From: Agrostemma githago
Lineage: Eukaryota; Streptophyta; Magnoliopsida; Caryophyllales; Caryophyllaceae
Length of the DNA: 64,000 nt
Assembly (NCBI GenBank): GCA_958450325.1
Contig: OY288251.1
Span: 65,551,666 to 65,615,665, forward strand
Direction: 5' to 3'
Made by a program: the position numbers and the translations under genes. Of the stretch, positions 1 to 11,233 are shown one piece after another (within the stretch, counting starts at the first letter, position 1; every line of letters begins with the position of its first letter). The notes below the pieces were generated by a model. That model made no database searches, had not been told where the DNA came from, and saw only the letters and a list, made by a program, of their open reading frames with translations.

Positions 1-1723
1 TTTTTTAATACGCGCGTTAGTAATACGACGAATGATATGCAAACATTGTTTTCCCTAAACATGCGAAAATTGAACGGGTTGCTAAGTCGATTTAATGCAA
101 CTAAAATTAACGTCAAAGTTGTATTTTAGCATGCGAGGTTCGTTTTTAGTCTAATAAAACAAACGAAAAGAAAAGAAATTGCTACAAACAAGTTAGTAAC
201 GGTTTGTAAATCGAATAAGGAATATGGATGCAATGAATGACGTAGAAAAATATATCGAGATCTGAAATGTTGCTAAAAAGACGCTGTTTTGTCTAAGAAT
301 CGATGTTAAAAAAAAAATGCATCGCGTTTTCCAGCCGGCCGCGCGACTCGCGTTTCGGCCTGTTTTCGAAATTGATTTTTTTGAAAAATCGATGATTTTA
401 ATAAATCGCGTACAAATATTGCATGACTTGCACCCGACTTAATATTTCCGATATTCGTCGTATTCGATATTCGATTATGAAATCGATATCAAATACTCGG
501 AATGGTTTTTTAGAAAATAAAAAAAAAGGTTTTGAAAATCGTTTTGTAAAATTAGACTTAAAAACGATGTTTGATTCTCTCCGCGTTAAAAATCGTCGTG
601 TTTTGTCTTATGAAATCATATAACGATTTTTTTAGCATCAACGAGATTAATATAATTCTTTTAATACGATATTCGGCTAGAGAATCGATATTGTATTTTT
701 AAGAATATTTGTTATATGAAAATAGTTTTGTAATATCGATATTAGAAATAATAAAAAAATGCGACGAACGACCCATAATAAAAACGACCGACGACGACGC
801 TAGGAGGAGAAAAAAAAAACTAGAGGAAGAGAGAAAGGAGAAGTCGGGTTTGATTTTACACCCTCAACCTACATGCTTTTGTTTACTCGGATCTGAGCTC
901 GTCAGAATGTGGCTAGGGCACAGGAGCGTCGAGTTAGTGTTTGTGAGTTATGGTGGCATTTTGGTTTGGACGTGTAAAGGGTATCGGGTCTAAGGGCCGG
1001 TTCCTTCGGGTCTCGGATGTACTATCAGTTTCTCGATGCTAAGTGTATATTTTGTGAGTTGTGTGAGGAGTTTATGTATATTTGATTGATAGAAAGTTCA
1101 TGTATAATTGTGTATGTGAGGGTCCTATTTATAGAAGAGAAGGTTAGGAGAAGTACTCTTGCTTAGACAACAAGAAATACCGGTTTGGATAGGAAACGTA
1201 AGAGGTTGAGAGGAACGAGAACTCACTTTCTTGGTGAAGAAGAAAGGAGCCTCGGCTGAAATCAGGCTGCTCGGCCGAGCAAGTCGTACTTAGCCGAGTA
1301 TTTGATTCGGTTTTCGGATAGAATTCCTACTTGAGATCAAATTCTATCCTTACCGGAATTGTTTAATATTTTGTGTAGCTGATTTTTGTAGTGTTTGAGC
1401 TCAAAACGGACTCGTGGGATGACACGGCTGGTCCGTATGTCTCGAGAAAATATCTTTGACCGGGTTTGACTCGGTCGCTAAAAGACGGTTTTGCCCCTGG
1501 TGTCGGATTCGACCCAAATTAGTCTTATTTGACTCGAAATGACCCACTGGGCCTGATTTTGTGGTTGATTTTGTGAGATTTGTACTCCATAAAAATCCCA
1601 AGCCAAATATCCATGATTTCGAGCCCATTTTCGAGTACGTTAAAGCATGTTTGCGTCCGATCATCATCGGGTGTTTGTCGGAAACTACTATAGACACCTA
1701 ATGGCCAAATGTGGGTGTCTACA
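1..1723. mobile_element. Partial long LTR (LTR copy A) of a Ty3/gypsy-like family
   Basis: The left edge of the window lies inside a long terminal repeat. Its first bases align with 63037 onward and with about 6341 onward, which are two other copies of the same family. It ends at GGGTGTCTACA near 1723, matching the end of the copy at 8840. A TATA-like CTATAAATAGG can be read on the minus strand near 1120-1130, suggesting minus-strand transcription. The family carries a GGAGTCGCCACC-type segment in its other copies, which recalls Ogre/Tat-type gypsy elements; that assignment is inference. No coding capacity. The ORF-like stretches at 423-623 and 709-993 have no protein-like composition. The start lies outside the window, so no target duplication can be checked here. 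Confidence 0.65.
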
Positions 1724-3128
1724 CACACGTGGTCATGGAATGGGTAGGTTGAAGCCAACGGAAGTGGGTGGAGGGTTGGGGGTGTTGAATGGGGAAGACG
1801 GGAGGGTGGGGTGGAGGGTGGGGTTATGGGAGACGTAGGGGAGGTGGGGGAGGTAGGCTGGGAAATATGCGGATCGGGGGGTATGGTGTCATCAAATAAA
1901 AGGAGAGGATACGAAGTCGGTATGAAGAAAACGGTAGTCATGGTCGGGGATGGGTTTGAATGGGCAAAGGGAAATCGGGTTTCATCGAAGGTAGCGTGAC
2001 GTGAGATAATAACTTTACCCGTTGATAAATTGAGACACCAGTAACCACGACAATTTGGAGGATAGCCCAAGAAAACACATTCGACAGAATTGGGGGCTAA
2101 TTCATGTGGAATTTTGGCGGATTGATTGGGAAAACAGACACACCCAAAGACTTTGAGATGATCATAGGAGGGTTCTTTAAGGTAGAGAACCGAGGTGAAG
2201 GTCGGAGATTTAGTATTTTGGTAGGAGTAATGTTGTGGAGGTGGGCGGCGGTGTGTAGGGCATCGACCCATATTCCGCGGATATGGATGCGTGGTGAAGG
2301 AGGACCCGCATAATATCATTAAGGTAATGAATCATACGTTCGGTCTTACCGTTTTCTGGGGAGGTTTGAGGACATGAGAAACGAAAGAGAAGGTCGTGAG
2401 ATTGGCCGTAGTGAAACAGGTCATTATTATTGAACTCGCGCCCAAAATCACACTGAAATTTCTTGAATTTAACGTTAAAGTGGGTTTGAACACAAGCATG
2501 GAACATCATAAATGTGGCTACTACTTTAGATTTGAAACGTAATGGAAGCACCTAGACGAATTGAGTCAAGTTATCAATAAGAACTAGGTAGTATTTGAAG
2601 CCATGTTTACTTAGAATTGGAGAAGTCCATAAACACCATGGATAATATCAAAGGGGGAAAGGGTGCCAGAGGACGAGGAATTGAAAGGCAAACGTTGGTG
2701 TGTTTACTGATTTGACAAGAACTACAAAGACTTGATTTATTAGTAGACGTACAAGAAATGGGAAAATGACGTTTAAGATGATTAAAAATAGCGGGACTGG
2801 GGTGACCGAGGCGTGCATGCCACGACGGAGACGCAAGAGCGGTGACATGGGCAGTGGGGGCAGAAGCAACTTGACTCGATGGAAGGACGGGGTAGAGTTC
2901 TCCGGAACTGTCACTCCTCATAATTGTAGTCTCAGTCAGAAGATCCTTCACAGAAAAACCAATCGGGTCAAATTCAACGAAAATGTTATTGTCTCGAGTA
3001 AATTTACGAACGGAAATGAGATTTTTAATTACTTGAGGGGCATACAGGACATTGTGGAGATTAAAGGTACAGGACGAGGAATTTATGTGCGAGGAACCAG
3101 ACCCCAAAATGGAAAGACGGTTGCCGTT
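1724..3128 (-). pseudogene. Decayed Copia pol: GAG-pre-integrase, integrase core, integrase C-terminal part
   Basis: Read on the minus strand from 3128 to 1724, this encodes consecutive blocks of a Ty1/copia polyprotein. The first block (3128-2607) has the post-protease segment NGNRLSILGSGSS and the GAG-pre-integrase zinc motif (HARLGHPS, then CSSCQISK). The integrase core (about 2551-2210) has QCDFGREF and ENGKTERM, supplying a catalytic Asp and Glu. The integrase C-terminal part (2319-1738) has VFGCVCFPN and ECVFLGYP. The frame changes between blocks, so it is a pseudogene. It is cut on the left by LTR copy A and on the right by LTR copy B. The protease part continues at 8846 on the far side of copy B. 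Reverse transcriptase and RNase H would lie left of the window. Confidence 0.85.
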
Positions 3129-5543
3129 TGTGGACATGACATAGGTCCACGCCCGGCGCTGTCAGGCGCGGGTTTTGGTAGGCGGATATTCTCGTGTGAG
3201 ATTGATCTCGAATTGAAATTTATATGATAATGGAGGCGCCACCGAACTTTGTGGGAGTTCGGACTCGTTCGAACCCACTTTATGCTAGCTTGTTGTGCAC
3301 TGATGCACGTCAGATTGTCGCATATCTAACGCGATCAAACAAAATTTATAAACACGACAAACTACGTAGTAGCGGTAAGTCGGGATCGATCCTCAGGGAC
3401 GATCTAGGTAAAGTCGGTAGAATCTAAGTCAAACAGTGTTTGGGATCTATTTTTGGGGTTTTTAGGGGTTGAGTCTAGACTAAAAAGCAATAAACAAGTA
3501 AACAACGAAAAGATAATCAAATAGGGAAAAGGTGTTAGGGGGAGTCGGGATTCGTAAATCGGGTTTTATGAGTCTCGGAATTATGAGTCGGTCACAAAGT
3601 CGATAAAGGGAGAATACCACCTTTCGATTTCTTCACCCAACTTATCTAGATCCCGCTTTCGTGGCAAAAAAGGGTAAGTCACAAGTCAAGGTAACTCCGA
3701 CCCCGAGTTTCCCCATATTGATAGGAGTGAGTCAAGGCCGATCTAGTCGCGGTCTAAATCAACAAAGACACAAAAACCTCAAACATGATAAATCAACAAG
3801 CATGCAACCAACCACATATACAATCTCTTAATTCATATAATCCAAGATCTTTCTCCCTTAACCCCCTAACAAGAAATCTACTCAAAATTCATGATGGAAT
3901 TTAGTAAAACAATAACAAAGAAGAAAACAACTAAAACATGCATAATAATTAAATCTAAGGAAAATAAGAACAAAACGATAAGGGAAATTGCAATCTACTA
4001 ATTGAACTAGAAAACGATCTAAAACAATAAAAATGAGATCTAAAGAAAATAACAACGAAACGATGAACAAAATAATGATCAACAAAATAAAACAATAAAA
4101 ACAATTTAAAAACGATGCAAGTAAAATAAACGAAAACGGAACAATAATGAAAGTACAAAATTAAATCTAGACTAGAGATAAGGGAGAGAAAGAGAAATAT
4201 ACCGGCAATGAAGGAAAATAACAATAATAAAGAAAATTGCATAAACGAAATAAAATGAAGCTTGATGAAGATGACAAGAGATTTGTCACTAATACTTTGA
4301 TAACCTCCAAGAATCTTCAATAAAAATTGCAAGAGGAAGAAAGATTAAAACTTGATTATAATAAAGATGGAGTCTTGGACACTAATTGAAAAAAAAAATT
4401 ACTAATTAGATCTATAATAAGTGGAGATTTTTGGATTGTCACCCTCCAAAAATCTCCCTAAACTAATAATCTACTAAAAGCTAATAATAATCTACTAATT
4501 TTTATGCTTAAGGTAGTGTTGTGTAAGGTTGTCTCCCCCTCCTCAAATGAGGGGTTACATATATATAGAGGAGAGAAGATGGAATCAAAACCCTAGTCTT
4601 CTAAGCCCAATAAGTAGCAGCCCAAATGCTCAATACTGAATTTCAACCTATGATCCCATCTGGTGAAAATTCACCCCACGAATTTGCATAACTCACCCAC
4701 CGGGCAAAACTTTGTCCCGCGGTAATCCCGATTTTGCCCAACCATTTCAGTTTCCTTTGGCCAATCCAAATTAGATCTCACCCGTCCATTCCAATTCAAA
4801 TTCTTCGAGTCTCCATTCAAATGTCAATTTATAATCCCCGAACCCGGATCTGGGTCGAGCCGGGTCGACGCCGAAGTTGGTGTCGACACCGGCAAAAGTC
4901 GCCGGAGAATGGAATCGGGTCGGCGCTTCGCCAGAAAATGGAATGCGGCAGAGTTGCTGCTGCGCGCGTGGTTGTCGCCGAAGATGGTCCGCTGGCGCTG
5001 CTGTTGCGTTGTTGTTACACGATGCTCGCCGGAATCTGGGCTCGCCTGAGAACGAAGGGAGGACGTCGGAGATGAGGTGGAAGTGGTCGGTGGTTGTTGG
5101 TTGTTTGCGCGGCTGGTCTGGGTTCGCCGGAGCTCAGGGGAACAGAGGTCGGGCTACGCGCTCGCCGGAGTCGGGGAGAAGGTGGTGGTCGGTTATGGAG
5201 GTGGTCAGTGATGACGAAGGCCCGGCGAAGCTCGCCGGAGGTGATTATCGGGTTGATGTTGTTTGATTGTTGGAGGTTGTTTGGGTCAAGTTTGACCTTG
5301 ACCTGGGTTGGTAAATGGGTGGAAGGGGATGGGTTGATGGAATTGGGTCAATGAAAATGGGTTATGGGAAATGGTTAGTGAATTGGGTTTGTAATGGGTT
5401 ATGACTTATGAGATTGGGTAAGGGTGAGTATATGTGATGGGCTATTGAAAGGAATTGGATAGTGGAAGTGGGTTGATTGGGTTGGTGGATTTGGCTTAAT
5501 GAGTTATAGTGAATGGGTGAGATGGGTTAGGTGAATCGGGTTC

Positions 5544-5850
5544 TGTAACACCCCGGCCCAATCCTAGGACCGGAAATGTTGAGTGCGGTAGCCCGCCAGG
5601 CTTTGTACTGGTCCCACAGACCAACACGAGTCCTTTCCAGCACATTTTTTCCTCACTCATGCGCATCCCGGAAACCTTCCCAGGTGGTCACCCATCCTAA
5701 GATTGCTCCCAGTCAAGCACGCTTAACTGCGGAGTTCTTATCATGGGCAAACCAGAAAAGAAAGTGCACTTTGTTGATATGAGTAGTACTTCAAATCCCT
5801 TTAAGCAAAGCTCATAAATAGGACATCTTCAATCAATGTGGGGTGTTTCA
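5544..5850 (-). mobile_element. Cassandra-type TRIM solo LTR
   Basis: This 307-bp unit has near-perfect inverted ends: TGTAACACCCC at 5544 and GGGGTGTTTCA at 5840-5850. GGTTC before and GGTTT after form a 5-bp duplication with one mismatch. Its centre carries a sequence closely matching 5S rRNA in reverse complement (see the 5S-like feature). A 5S-rRNA-derived segment within a ~300-bp LTR is the diagnostic feature of Cassandra terminal-repeat retrotransposons in miniature. No second LTR or internal domain follows, so it is a solo LTR. It is the innermost and therefore youngest layer of the nest. The strand given is that of the 5S-like sense. Confidence 0.85.
5671..5750 (-). other. 5S-rRNA-like segment with Pol III internal control region inside the Cassandra LTR
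   Basis: On the minus strand it reads AAGCGTGCTTG (box A-like), then about 20 bp later AGGATGGGTGACC (box C), preceded by AACTCCGCAGTT. These match the internal promoter of plant 5S rRNA genes. The segment lacks the 5' part of 5S rRNA and has changes between box A and box C, so it is not a functional 5S gene. Known Cassandra elements keep these boxes, and the boxes here look intact. Confidence 0.8.
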
Positions 5851-8845
5851 GGTTTGACTCGGACCTTGACTTGGCTCCTCTTGCTTCGACTTGCCTCTTT
5901 ATTCACGATCATGTACCTATAAGACAAAAACAAACAAAAGCAGTACCAAATTCTACGAAAAAGACGATAAATATGGAAAAACCAAATTCAAATTAGAAAA
6001 TACAAAATATAGTCAAAAATGAGTTATATTGACGTTAAAGCACACAAAAGCGAGTCAAATACGAGTGAAAATAGGGGGTAAAACGGTCTAAATTTGTGTG
6101 TTATCACGCACAAAACACGACTTGCCTTATAGTACTAGAGCTTGTGGGGTTCGTCCCTTTGCATAACGATATTGATGTCGATTATCAAGTATCGTATATC
6201 GAATGACTCTCGTTACCAATGGTTTTGGGCATCCAGAAACCGAAGGTTCTGAGTAAGGAGTGAAGGTACGTGTTGGGAAGCCCACGAAGGACACCCAACC
6301 CCGCCCGCACATAGTGGCCTCTACTAAGATATCGATTGATGTTTAAGTACGCGCATTAGTAAGATGATGAAAATGTATGAAAAACATTGTTTTATGCTAG
6401 ACATGTGAATTCTATGTTCACTACGTCGTTTAATGCATCTCAAAATATGTCGAAATTGTTTTAAGCATGTAGATTCATTTAAAAACGATAAATTTCACCC
6501 AATGAATTAAATAACTTGAAAATAGATATTACAAGTTACACGGGCGGAATACAACCCGGAATTCACAATACAACAAACAATCGTGATATCGAGTTGGAAA
6601 AGGTGAACGTAAACTATAAACGGGCTTGTAAATAGAAACGCAAATAGAAACCGTAAACCGAACGATTGGACAGACTCTGATCAGTTGCGCATTATGTTGC
6701 GTACTAATCGAAGGATGAAGGCTCAGGCGGGTGAGCTCGTGCGACCCAGAAGTCAGGCGCAGGGGGCTCGGCGTCCCAGCCTTTAGGTGCGAGCACTGGG
6801 GCGCCCGAATCGGCAGTGTTCGAGACCAAAGGGTAATGCTAGCTTGATCTCGAGGCCTCGAAGTCTCATCCCGACTTATCCTAATGAAGTTTGGGTGCCT
6901 TTTGTTTATCGAATATCGAGTTCGACTAGGAAGTCATCGATATAAGATTAATATCGCGAGGCATTCATTCAAAGTCGTAAAGAGAAAACGATAATAGATT
7001 GAAAATTGATATGGGATGTGGACCTAAGAAGAAATATGTGATAGATTAACACGTATTGACTTGCATCACAAGTATAATTCCCTAGGTAAAACTCGTATCG
7101 TTGTTTGACTACGTTAAAAGCCTATGATACCTAATTTTGACCTTAATTGGGTACTTGTCTTTAATTGTCCCCATTTATGATTTGAATCGAATGTATCGAA
7201 TTAATACGAATATCGAAGCCTTCCATATCACGGCGTTATTGTCGGGTCACGTGGACCGTACAACGCTCGGATTGACATCATTAGGTTTCGCATTAGCTCG
7301 ATTTTTGATGACTCTTTTGTATGACATTCGATTACAGGATCGACATCAAACATTTCAGAGTGACGATTATTTAACGATATCGAAAACATACGACAAAGGA
7401 TTCTACAATCGCGTCATAATCCGAAGGTCAGGGCCTGCCTTGGGGCGCCCTGACCTTTAGGCGCTTGGGTGGCGCGACTCAAGTGTGAGGCGCCAGCACC
7501 CTAGCGCTCTGTCTGGTGGTTATGCAGACTTTGGACATAAACTTTAGCCGGATGCACTCGTTTTAAAAGAAAATCGATTCGGATTAAACGATTTGCACTA
7601 TTCGACATCGACATTGACCATGAGTCCATGATATGGGAATTTGGCGTCATATGATGTTTATCCCGAATTGATAACGACTTGTCCTTGTAGGCATTAGGTC
7701 CTACGTATCTCGACATCGTAATTTGACCATTAGGATCTACGATGTCGATACCGTCATTGGACGCCCACTCGAGTTGTGTTAAAATAATTTTAGGTAATTA
7801 TACGCGGTAGTAATAGAACAAAAACGTAAAAGCGTTTTAGGGAGTTGACTCGCCTTAAACAACCAAATACGTGGGGTGACGAGATAAGTGACCGGCGACG
7901 CGAGTGCGGTACTCTTGTGTTCGGGTTTCCTTATTTTGTCATCCTTAGTACTCGATATGTAAAATAACGAGTGTTTTAATGTCGGATGATGTTAGTAGTT
8001 AGAAGTTAGGAATGGAAAACAAATGTTAGATACGAATAAATAAATGTTAGTATAGTTAAAGTGCAAAAATTAAACAAGTTTAGTGGTTAGAAATGGGATT
8101 TGGACACCCTCAACCTACATGTCAAATGCTTCGAGATATGGACTCACGGAGTATCGTCGTAGACACGGGAACGACTCGAGGTATGTAGGAAGAGTTAAGG
8201 TGTGTTTGTTGCGGTTTTGAGTATGTGTGAAAGAGGAAAAGCTCTCGGACTTTTGTACTCGGAAATGAGAAAATGAATTGTCGACCCTTGAAACGATGCA
8301 CGTAAGAGTGTATTTATAGAGTTTTGCAAAATATTTTTGGTTTCAAAATTCAGGCGCGGAAAGGTCAACGCCCGAATATTGAGGCGTCTCACCTGGGGCG
8401 ACTCATTTTTGAGGCGCCTGGTCTCAGGCAGCTGAAATCGTGCGTATCGGAAATTGCTCAAAATACGGATTGACATCCGTGTTATTTGAGGTATGATTGG
8501 ATTAGGTTGACTTTGTTTTGATTATGTATTTGGACGCGATGTCGTACTTTAGCTTGTTTTGGGTTTTCGGCTTTGACCGGATTTGACTCGATCGACAAAG
8601 ACGTTTTTGACCTCGGCGGCGGTTTTGGCTCAAAGTAGCTTTATTTTATTGGAAATGACCCACTGAGTCTAGATTTGAGGTCGGTTTTGAGAGATTTGGA
8701 CTCCGCTAAATGCCCACGTCGGATACTATTGATTTCGAGCCCATATTCGAGCGTATTGATGCATGTTAACGTCCGATCATCATCGGGTGTTTAGTTGGAG
8801 ACTGCAACAGACACGAGCAGGCAAAATGTGAATGTCTAAATCGTT

Positions 8846-9370
8846 TCCGACATATATACAGAATGAGAGGTGCTAGAAGAAGAGGGAGTAGTGATGTTAC
8901 CTTGATCCGAGGTAATATGAATGGAGGCTCTGGTGTTCATGTAGCATTGGGGGTTGGGCGGCCCTTAATGGACATGGCATGGAAGGCACTGTTGACGTCG
9001 GTGAATTTTGGAGGCTCGATGTCGACAAGGTGGGCCTGCGCGGTGGCTAATTGAGCGTAGTACCGAGGGGTCGAGCGAGGCTAGTTCCACTCGTTGTGTG
9101 TAGTAGATCACCTTGGTTGGGTGGGGTACGGGCATGGTGGTGGTGGCCACTGGTACCATTGAGGCGGTGTGAGTGGGTCCCACTGTTGCTGAGATGAGCG
9201 TTCAGACGGCTGCGAGCGGTCTTGAGGTCTAGGGGCGCGATCAGAGGGGTAGCGCCCCTTGTTGCGATTTCCATTCTTCAAATTTTGCGGGAGAGTTGCT
9301 GCGAGGGGTGTCAGGAAGCGCTGAACTAGCCACAGCGGCGAGAGCACTCGGAACCGATGCTAGCGAATCG
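8846..9370 (-). pseudogene. Copia gag C-terminus and protease remnant (upstream half of the split Copia)
   Basis: On the minus strand this is the upstream continuation of the Copia fragment at 1724-3128. It begins with a gag-like basic, Gln/Ser-rich tail followed by QQQWDPLTPPQW and PPCPYPT, a linker typical of one Copia group. Then comes FTDVNSAFHAMS, and after a frameshift CYMNTRASIHITSDQGN, which aligns with the canonical WYMDTGATSHMT protease active site. The catalytic DTG is changed to NTR, so the protease is dead. The frame then reads into MSE|TNGNRLSI across the LTR insertion point, which joins both halves precisely. The far 5' part of gag cannot be recognised beyond about 9370. Confidence 0.75.
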
Positions 9371-10342
9371 GCAGTGGCGAGGATGAGGTGATAAGGAGAA
9401 ATGAGAGTGCACGAGGAGAGGGTAAGTAATAGGATTAGATGACAAAATCAAATCATATTAAACGGGAGGAGGAGGAGAAGAAGAAGAAGTTGATGTTGAT
9501 GTGGAGGAGTGATGGATGGAGAAAACTTATCTTAGTAAACGGGAAAGGAGAAACCAGTCGAGAAGGAGCATTATGAAAAGAAGGAGAAGTGAGTTCCATT
9601 AGGAGGTAGAGAAGAACGGGATAAGTGGAAGGAGTTAAAGAGACGCACCATACCTGACTAGAAGAAGAATGGGGTAGATGAGGAGAAAAACTGATCTTAT
9701 TAGAGGACAATACAGAACAAAAAGATGACAGTTAGGGGAGAAGGAGAAGAGAGGAGACGTCAAGGGTAGAAGAAGTTGAATGAACGAAATCATCACTAAA
9801 CTCTACATATGACAAAAGCATGTCATATTTTAAGATGAGTCTTAGAACACGGAGAGGGGGAGGTGTAATAGAAATAGGAGGCCATGAGGGAAAATGGAAC
9901 GATAAGGGGGTGTAGATAAGGTGTAGGAAAAGAAGACATGGATGGAAAATGGAAGGGGATTTAGAGCAGTAGAGGAGAAGAAAAATTGATCTTCATAGAT
10001 AAGAAGGTGGAATGGGAAGAGGGGCAACATTAGGAGAAAAGACAAGGAGGTAGAGGGTTAATTAACAATGAGAGGTGTGGAAGAAATTGAAGATATGACA
10101 CTCTCAGTGTACTAAGTGAACAGAGCAAAGTCATTTTAAGGTTGGGTCTTAGATTACGAGAAGAAAAGTGAAAGGAAGCAAGTCATACTAAATTCCTCAC
10201 AATTTGGATGACTATGCATCAAGGTGGGTGTAATAATTTTGAAAGGTAATGATACTGATTACAATTATTCTTTACTCAAAATTGTAAGAAATTTAGAAAA
10301 CTTCAAACGATTGAGCACCACCAAGGCACCAACCAAATATAA
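9371..10342. other. Purine-rich intergenic stretch, no gene seen
   Basis: The plus strand is dominated by GGAG/GAAG runs. Minus-strand reading frames at 9453-9710 and 9842-10045 encode only Ser/Phe/Pro-rich low-complexity peptides. Two similar short segments (TTTTAAGATGAGTCTTAG near 9829 and TTTTAAGGTTGGGTCTTAG near 10133) hint at a degenerate duplicated repeat. Nothing further can be supported. Confidence 0.5.
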
Positions 10343-10344
10343 TA

Positions 10345-10434
10345 CTCCCTCCGTACCACTAAGATCTTCCACTTTTATTTATTTGTAAGGGATATAATAT
10401 TGAAGTGGGAAGATCTTAGTGGTACGGAGGGACT
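10345..10434. mobile_element. Stowaway-like MITE
   Basis: An almost perfect hairpin of about 90 bp: CTCCCTCCGTACCACTAAGA on the left and its complement, ending GGTACGGAGGG, on the right. TA precedes the left end at 10343-10344; the right end is slightly degraded (ACTCCATA instead of AGTA). The ends match the plant mariner/Stowaway CTCCCTCC signature. Confidence 0.8.
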
Positions 10435-10436
10435 CC

Positions 10437-11233
10437 ATATGTAAGCGCGAAAAATTATTTATAAAGAGCAAAGGTACATACTGAAATTAAATAAAACCGT
10501 ATCAATAACATCTCAACAACCGTTTTACACCAAGTACATTCACCTCAACTAGTTTAATTAAGCAAAAAAACGCGTGAAAAGGACATGAGCACCCACCAAA
10601 TGTCATCCTCCCTCTTCCCATTTTCATCCATGAGCAAGGATAAGAATTACCAATCCTCCCTGGAGGATAATGGATCCATGGTTGGAAGACCATGTTCTCT
10701 CCATGGATAGAGGGAGCACTACACCCAGGCCATTGTCCATTGAAATGACCTAATAAGCAAATTTCACACCAATGACCAACCCATCACGTCTTTGAAGATG
10801 AAGGTGAGTGAAAGTCAATAAGTCGTACTCGTACATCCCTTTTCACTTTTCAGTTTTCACTGTTTTTTTTGTACACAAGAGGGCCGAAGTCCCAAAAATT
10901 AACTAATAACTAAACGTGGGAAAGCTACAACTAATATGTCTTCTCGAAGGAAGTCACTGTATGTAGTGGGGCAAGGTAATGTGAATGAAGGTCAATAAGC
11001 CGAGGATCGAGTTTATCGACATCACAAAAACACAATCCATGGAAAGCAGCATGCGGCAAGATTGATAATTCACTCCTTATAATAACCATCATAGTATCAT
11101 ACCAAAAAAAAACAAAAACAAAAAAAACAAAAAAGTCTACATGCAGCAGTATGTTTGTTTGTTTGTTTGTTTGTAAGCTAATTAAACAATAAATAAAAAG
11201 CACAAGAGGTGACGAAATCACAAAAGTATGAGA
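10437..11233. other. Intergenic region downstream of the 11.2-kb gene, with microsatellites
   Basis: It contains a (TTTG)n tract at about 11152-11174, an A-rich (AAAAAC)n-like tract at about 11104-11133, and AT-rich unique sequence. The last few hundred bases are the probable 3' untranslated region of the minus-strand gene that stops at 11234. No other gene is supported. Confidence 0.5.

Larger units (their letters stand above)
3301..6106. mobile_element. Nested 2.8-kb LTR-like element (TGAT...ATCA)
   Basis: This segment begins TGATGCACGTCAG and ends GTGTGTTATCA, so TGAT/ATCA form short inverted ends. It is flanked by TGCAC (3296-3300) and CGCAC (6107-6111), a 5-bp duplication with one mismatch. 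The sequence on either side is continuous with LTR copy B. It contains a GTCGGGATCGATCCTCAGGG-like motif near 3374-3393 that is typical of a widespread class of plant LTRs (from general knowledge). A TATA-like TATATATAGAG occurs near 4560. There are no long protein-like ORFs. The reading frames at 4734-5354 are fortuitous in a GC-richer stretch. It is interrupted at 5544-5850 by a Cassandra solo LTR. It is either a solo LTR or a small non-autonomous element. Confidence 0.6.
3129..8840. mobile_element. Solo LTR (copy B) of the long-LTR family, inserted in Copia pol and itself interrupted
   Basis: It starts TGTGGACATGACATAGG at 3129, identical to the start of the copy at 62631, and ends TGTCTAAA at 8840, equivalent to TGTCTACA in copy A. 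Flanking pentamers CCGTT (3124-3128) and TCGTT (8841-8845) form a 5-bp target duplication with one mismatch. The Copia reading frame resumes right after it, so this is a true insertion. Removing the nested element at 3301-6106 and its duplicated pentamer leaves about 2.9 kb of LTR (3129-3300 plus 6112-8840). It has no internal domain, so it is a solo LTR. A minus-strand TATA-like CTATAAATAC lies near 8310-8320. Three GC-rich modules (about 6720-6820, 7425-7515, 8340-8440) interrupt the otherwise AT-rich sequence. Confidence 0.75.

Noticed and set aside
4734..5354. Three overlapping plus-strand frames of 86-129 residues
   Set aside because: They lie in a GC-rich part of the nested LTR element, overlap each other in different frames and show no recognisable protein features.
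5671..5750. A functional 5S rRNA gene
   Set aside because: Only the central and 3' part matches 5S, the 5' part is missing, and it lies inside a TRIM LTR with its own inverted ends and target duplication.
9453..10045. Minus-strand Ser/Phe-rich frames that could continue the Copia gag
   Set aside because: Composition reflects purine-rich DNA on the other strand; no gag helix or zinc knuckle is present.
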